The translations under genes and the position numbers were made by a program. The notes under the pieces are model-generated. The model was not told the DNA's origin. It searched no databases and saw only the letters and a program-made list of their open reading frames with translations. From Phytoactinopolyspora halotolerans (GTDB lineage: Bacteria > Actinomycetota > Actinomycetes > Jiangellales > Jiangellaceae): DNA of 64,000 nt. Within the stretch, counting starts at the first letter, position 1; every line of letters begins with the position of its first letter. The DNA lies in NCBI RefSeq assembly GCF_010550675.1, contig NZ_JAAGOA010000030.1:1-64000 (forward strand). The letters are read 5' to 3'. Below are positions 59,871 through 64,000 of this stretch, piece by piece.

Positions 59871-61190
59871 ATGTCCGCGACGACCCGGTCCCCTGCAATG
59901 ACCCGGTCCACTCCAACAATCGATCGGCGAACAGTCCTGCGCTGGGCAAGCGGTCTGGGGGCGGCAGCGATCCTGCCCTCATGCGCTCGCGGGACTCTCA
60001 CCAGAGCCGCACCCGGCGACGACGTGACGCTCAACAACGACAACCCGACCTGGGCGCCAGGTTTTGAGAGCGCCGGTGAGGTACTACGCGCCAAGACTGG
60101 TCACGGCTTCGCCATCCGGGCCGTGCCCGACGTCAGTAGCTATCAACAAGTCGTCCGCATGTCGGCCCAGACCGATTCCACAACTGACCTGGTCAAGTGG
60201 TGGAACGGCTACCGGCTCCAAGACGTGGCACGGGCCGAGATCTTCGCCGACCTGACGGCCGCGTGGGATGAGGCGGAACGCAACGGCTGGGTCGACCCGT
60301 CGCTTCGCGAGAGCTTCAGCTACGACGGCAAGCCGTACGCCGTCCCGATCTACCAGTCCTACTACGCCGTCTTCTACAGCAGGCCCGCCTACCAGCGGCT
60401 GGGGCTGGAGGTGCCGCAGGATTGGGACCAGTTCATCGCCAACGCACAGGCACTGCGCGACGACGGGGTCACACCGATCCTCAGTGCCGGCGCCAGCAGC
60501 TGGGAATCACTGATCTGGTTCCAGCAGCTACTCATCGGTCTCGATCCGGACTTCTACGCGGCCCTGACCGAAGGAGCGGCCTCGTACACCGACGACACGG
60601 CCCAGGAGGCCATGGCGATCTGGGCCGACATGTACGAGCAGAAGCTGTTCTCACCACCGGACTCTCAGGTGACCGAACTGCCGGGCCGCTTCGCGGAGGG
60701 GTCGGTGGGAATGAACCTTCACGGCGTCTGGAACGCCAACGCCTTCGCCCAGGCGGGCGTGGACGAGGACACGTTCGGGCTGTTCCTGCTGCCCGCCGTG
60801 GCTGCGACCGCGCCGCCCGCCGTCGTCACCGAGAGTGGCGCCCTTGCGGTGACCGTCAACGCACACAAGATGACCGAGGCACTGGAGGTGGCCGGCGCGT
60901 GGCTCGACACGGATGTCCAGCAAGCCTGGGTCGACTTCCTGAGTGACCTGTCGGCGAATCCATCCGCGCTCCCGCCGGTTCAGCCCGTGCAAGATCTGGC
61001 AGCACAAATCGAGCAGGCTTCACCCGTCCTGGCCACACGTTACTGGGAAGCGTCCCCGCCCGTGCTCGTGGAGGGCAATGTGGAGGAGCTGAGCGCGTTC
61101 ATGACGGAACCGACCCTGGCGATGGCGAAGTCCACCCTGCAACGTATGCAGAACCGCGCCGACGCCGAGTGGGACAGGTGGTCGATGTGA
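59871..61190 (+). CDS. Extracellular solute-binding protein (family 1), Tat lipoprotein
   Basis: 439 residues. The Tat-like RR motif is in DRRTVLRWASG, with a lipobox-like LPSC at about 38-41. The binding fold shows KWWNGYRLQDVARAEIFADLT and YAVPIYQSYYAVFYSRPAYQRLG, typical of sugar-binding proteins. GGAGG precedes the ATG. It works with the two following permeases. The GH38 gene after them suggests mannose-containing oligosaccharides. Confidence 0.9.
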   Translation: MSATTRSPAMTRSTPTIDRRTVLRWASGLGAAAILPSCARGTLTRAAPGDDVTLNNDNPTWAPGFESAGEVLRAKTGHGFAIRAVPDVSSYQQVVRMSAQTDSTTDLVKWWNGYRLQDVARAEIFADLTAAWDEAERNGWVDPSLRESFSYDGKPYAVPIYQSYYAVFYSRPAYQRLGLEVPQDWDQFIANAQALRDDGVTPILSAGASSWESLIWFQQLLIGLDPDFYAALTEGAASYTDDTAQEAMAIWADMYEQKLFSPPDSQVTELPGRFAEGSVGMNLHGVWNANAFAQAGVDEDTFGLFLLPAVAATAPPAVVTESGALAVTVNAHKMTEALEVAGAWLDTDVQQAWVDFLSDLSANPSALPPVQPVQDLAAQIEQASPVLATRYWEASPPVLVEGNVEELSAFMTEPTLAMAKSTLQRMQNRADAEWDRWSM

Positions 61191-62107
61191 CTGCTCTGGA
61201 CGAACGAAACTCGGCGCTCACCCCGCGCACCAGGCCCGCTCGGCCGGGAAACTCTCAACGGCCCCACGGCAGCCTCCTGCTGTTCCTGTTTCCCGCCGTC
61301 GCGCTGGTCGGCATCCTGCTCATACTGCCGTTCCTCTTCACCGTTTACCGGAGCTTCTTCCGCGACAACGGATTCAGCCGCAGCTGGGTCGGTCTGGAGA
61401 ACTACACCACTCTTCTCACCGACGACATATTCCTCCGCTCGGTGCTGAACACCGGGATGTGGACGGCGGGCACGCTCCTGCTGCCGGTCCTGCTCGGGCT
61501 CCTCATCGCCGTCGGCACCAACAGCGTGCGCTGGGGACCGATGGCCCGATTCGCCATCGTCCTGCCCTACGCGCTCTCCGGTTCGGTCACCGCCCTGCTG
61601 TGGAACTTCATGCTTCAGACGGACGGCGCCACCAACGCCATGCTCGACTCGCTGGGGCTCTCGACGCTCGAGCGCTCCTGGCTGCTCGAGTGGCCCATGA
61701 ACACCATCGTGATGATCATCGCCACCACCTGGCAGGCCACCGGGGCGAGCATGATCCTCTTTCTGGTCGGACTGCAGGCGATTCCCGCGGAGACGATCGA
61801 GGCCGGTCGCGTCGACGGCGCCGGAGGATTCCGCCTCTTCCGCAGCATCGTGCTGCCTCAGCTCAGACCCATCAGCGTCGTCGTCATCGGCATCTCGCTG
61901 GTGAACAGCCTCAAGACGTTCGACATCGTCTGGCTGCTCACGCGCGGCGGGCCGGGCACCGAATCCGAGACGCTCGCCCTGACGATGTACCGGCAGACCT
62001 TCACGCTGAGCCGGTACGGATACGGCGCCGCGGTCGCGGTGATCCTTACCGTGATCGTCCTGCTCGCCTCCTGGACCTACCTGCGGCGTCAGCTGCGGAC
62101 GAACTGA
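61187..62107 (+). CDS. Sugar ABC permease (MalF type)
   Basis: 306 residues. Six membrane segments. EAA loop IEAGRVDGAGGFRLFRSIVLPQLRP and LTRGGPGTESETL at the end. The GTG at 61187 overlaps the binding-protein stop (GTGA) after AGGTGG. A longer GTG at 61169 is open but would intrude into the previous gene. Confidence 0.92.
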   Translation: MTALDERNSALTPRTRPARPGNSQRPHGSLLLFLFPAVALVGILLILPFLFTVYRSFFRDNGFSRSWVGLENYTTLLTDDIFLRSVLNTGMWTAGTLLLPVLLGLLIAVGTNSVRWGPMARFAIVLPYALSGSVTALLWNFMLQTDGATNAMLDSLGLSTLERSWLLEWPMNTIVMIIATTWQATGASMILFLVGLQAIPAETIEAGRVDGAGGFRLFRSIVLPQLRPISVVVIGISLVNSLKTFDIVWLLTRGGPGTESETLALTMYRQTFTLSRYGYGAAVAVILTVIVLLASWTYLRRQLRTN

Positions 62108-62121
62108 GAGGGGCTTGAACA

Positions 62122-62928
62122 ATGGCGCGACGCGTACGTGATGTGCTCCTGATCGGAACGGCGCTGCTGTGGCTGATCCCGACCTACCTCGTCGTGGTCA
62201 ACGCCTCCACGGCGGCCGACGACTACGCCGGGCCGAGCTGGTGGCCCGGTTCCTGGGGATTCTTCGACAATCTCTCCACCGCTTTCGAGACGGCCGATAT
62301 CGGGCAAGCGATGTCGAACAGCCTTCTCTACTCGACCGGTGCGGCGCTGATCGCGGTGGGCGTCGCCGCGCTCGCGTCCTTCGCCGTCGTCATCATGCCC
62401 GTCAAGCGGCCGGCGGTGTGGTTCTGGGCCATCTACACCGGTACCCTGCTCCCGCTGCAGGTGTTTCTGTCCCCGCTGTTCAACGGCTACGCGGACACAT
62501 CCCTCTACGACACCCAGTACGGCATGGTGCTGATCTACGCCGCGATCGCGGTTCCCTTCGCCTTCTTCGTCATCCGCAACTACATGACCACCGCACCGCG
62601 GGAGATGATGGAGGCGGCTCAGCTCGACGGAGCGAGCTGGATCGCGATGTTCGTGCGGATCCACCTGCCGCTTGCTCGTGGCGCACTCCTCGCCGCCTTC
62701 CTATTCCAGTTCCTCGCGACCTGGAACGACCTGCTCTTCGGCATCACCTTGTCGACCAGCCCGAACGTGCGTCCGCTCATGGCGGCCCTGGCGGAGTTGA
62801 ACGGCCAATACGCCGGCCTCGGCCCGCCCGTGATTCTCGCTGCCGGCCTGGTCGCATCCGCGCCCACGGTCGCGCTGTTCCTCGGCTTCCAGAGATTCTT
62901 CGTCAACGCCCTGAAACTGACCCCATAG
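62122..62928 (+). CDS. Sugar ABC permease (MalG type)
   Basis: 268 residues. Six membrane segments. EAA loop MMEAAQLDGASWIAMFVRIHLPL, and the typical FLATWNDLLFGITLST. AGAGGGGC precedes the ATG. No ATPase gene follows, implying a shared ATPase. Confidence 0.92.
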   Translation: MARRVRDVLLIGTALLWLIPTYLVVVNASTAADDYAGPSWWPGSWGFFDNLSTAFETADIGQAMSNSLLYSTGAALIAVGVAALASFAVVIMPVKRPAVWFWAIYTGTLLPLQVFLSPLFNGYADTSLYDTQYGMVLIYAAIAVPFAFFVIRNYMTTAPREMMEAAQLDGASWIAMFVRIHLPLARGALLAAFLFQFLATWNDLLFGITLSTSPNVRPLMAALAELNGQYAGLGPPVILAAGLVASAPTVALFLGFQRFFVNALKLTP

Positions 62929-63012
62929 CCCCCTGCCACTGCTCTCCCCTCTTCTCCCCTGGACCCAGCACCCGCTCCACCTCGCATCGCCCGCAACGAG
63001 ATTGGTATTCGA

Positions 63013-64000
63013 ATGACAACTCGCGCCCTGGTCAAAGACCATCCCTGGTCCGCCGACAAGGCCCGCTCCGGACTCATCCGTCTCGCCGTCGCCGCCGAAG
63101 AGGTCCTCGGCGGGCGCCGGATCCGGCTGCTCCCCGAGCCGTTGCTCCGGCGCACGGACGACGGCACCATGCTCCAGTCGGTCCGGATCCTCGGCGACGG
63201 GGACGGCGAGACCGGCCTCGGGAACCGTGGGATCGGCGACGTCGTCGTTCGGATGTCGTCGTCCGGCACGGCCCTGAAGGCCGAGACGCTTCCCGGCCCG
63301 GGCGGCACCACCCGGCTGCTCGTGCCCGCGGTCAGCTCGCCCACCCAGGTCACGGTCGAGCTTCCGCGACTGGCCGCCGACCGGCGGATCACCGTCGAGC
63401 TGCTGCCTGTCCGGGAATGGTCGGTCCACCTCGTGCACCACTCGCATCTCGATATCGGCTACACCGATCCGCAGGGGACGGTGCTGGGCGAGCACGTCTC
63501 CTTCCTCGACTCCTGCCTCGATCTGACCCGGGCCACCCGTGACTGGCCCGAACCGGCGCAGTTCCGGTGGGCGGTCGAGTCGCTGTGGTCCTTCGAGCAG
63601 TGGATGGCGGCGCGCCCGGCCGAGCGCGTGGACGAGTTCCTCGAGCGCGTTCGGGACGGGCACATCGAGCTCACCGCCATGCCATACAACCTGCACACCG
63701 ACACCTGTTCCACCGACGAGCTCCACGAACTCCTCCGCCTCGCCCGGCACGTGCGCCGCCGGTACGGCGTCCAGATGCCGGTGGCGATGCAGACCGACGT
63801 CCCGGGTACCGTCGCGGGTCTCCCTGATGCGCTGGCCCAGCTGGATGTCAGGTACCTCTCCGTGGCGCACAACTGGGCCGGCCGATCGGTACCGCACCTC
63901 AACGGCGGTCACAACCTGCCCCGCCTGTTCAGGTGGCGCTCACTGGCCGGGAACAGCGTGCTCGTCTGGATGACCGACAGCCCGCACGGGCTGGCCTACA
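63013..64000 (+). CDS. GH38 alpha-mannosidase, 5' part (runs off the window)
   Basis: The first 329 codons of a long gene. Residues ~1-138 are an N-terminal beta domain. The GH38 catalytic domain begins at HLVHHSHLDIGYTDPQ, containing the His and Asp zinc ligands. FRWAVESLWSFEQWM and MPYNLHTDTCSTDELHELLRLAR follow, as in the alpha-mannosidase family. The nucleophile region and C-terminal beta domains would lie beyond the edge. The ATG at 63013 has only a weak upstream ACGAGAT. The enzyme releases mannose or related residues from oligosaccharides; with the importer, kinase and isomerase this completes a mannoside pathway. Confidence 0.88.
   Translation, partial: MTTRALVKDHPWSADKARSGLIRLAVAAEEVLGGRRIRLLPEPLLRRTDDGTMLQSVRILGDGDGETGLGNRGIGDVVVRMSSSGTALKAETLPGPGGTTRLLVPAVSSPTQVTVELPRLAADRRITVELLPVREWSVHLVHHSHLDIGYTDPQGTVLGEHVSFLDSCLDLTRATRDWPEPAQFRWAVESLWSFEQWMAARPAERVDEFLERVRDGHIELTAMPYNLHTDTCSTDELHELLRLARHVRRRYGVQMPVAMQTDVPGTVAGLPDALAQLDVRYLSVAHNWAGRSVPHLNGGHNLPRLFRWRSLAGNSVLVWMTDSPHGLAY

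Overview
This window comes from a high-GC actinomycete chromosome. The signs are very GC-rich third codon positions, many GTG starts, ATGA/GTGA start-stop overlaps, TAnnnT-type -10 boxes, several sugar ABC importers with no ATPase of their own (as in MsiK-sharing actinomycetes), Tat and lipobox signal peptides, and an LPxTG wall protein. No rRNA, tRNA or CRISPR was seen. The genus cannot be read from the sequence.

Layout. 1-122: apparent end of an insertion sequence that has cut off the 3' end of an MFS gene (91-1017). 1065-2597: tandem HD/HD-GYP protein with a LuxR DNA-binding domain. 3096-4391: sortase-anchored ice-binding-like protein with a 24-bp minisatellite. 4947-6319: SnoaL-like protein fused in frame to a frameshifted NAD-epimerase. 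6492-16000: nitrogen module (biotin-dependent urea or guanidine carboxylase, two DUF1989 associated proteins, SSS transporter, TetR regulator, allophanate hydrolase) with a repeated CTGTCA-type operator. 15897-20713: Van-like cell-wall module (ligase, racemase, anchored VanY-type peptidase, divergent VanRS pair) with a long inverted repeat in its divergent promoter. 20800-31730: secreted beta-propeller protein, a truncated Tat relative, alpha/beta hydrolase, DedA protein, NarL-type two-component pair, MFS/TetR divergent pair, ABC-2 exporter.

31867-47795 is a large carbohydrate cluster arranged around an IclR regulator. On the minus strand lie an SDR, an MBL-fold hydrolase, an enolase-superfamily dehydratase, an Rbs-type importer, an FAH-family protein, a Mal-type importer and a zinc alcohol dehydrogenase. 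On the plus strand lie IclR, an AGE-family epimerase, an RraA-like protein and an aldehyde dehydrogenase. Together these match the steps of a non-phosphorylative (Weimberg-type) sugar or sugar-acid oxidation route ending at 2-oxoglutarate.

47886-51250 holds a spermidine-synthase-like protein, an unrecognised protein and an ADP-ribosylglycohydrolase flanked by two small paralogues (DUF2795-like). 51390-55928 holds MerR, an RF3-type GTPase, a zinc-ribbon protein and a HelD/HelR-like ATPase, a possible antibiotic or expression-stress island. 55925-64000 is a mannoside locus: LacI, ROK kinase and ManA-like isomerase on the minus strand; a solute-binding protein, two permeases and a GH38 alpha-mannosidase (cut by the window edge) on the plus strand; and LacI-type operators in the shared promoter.
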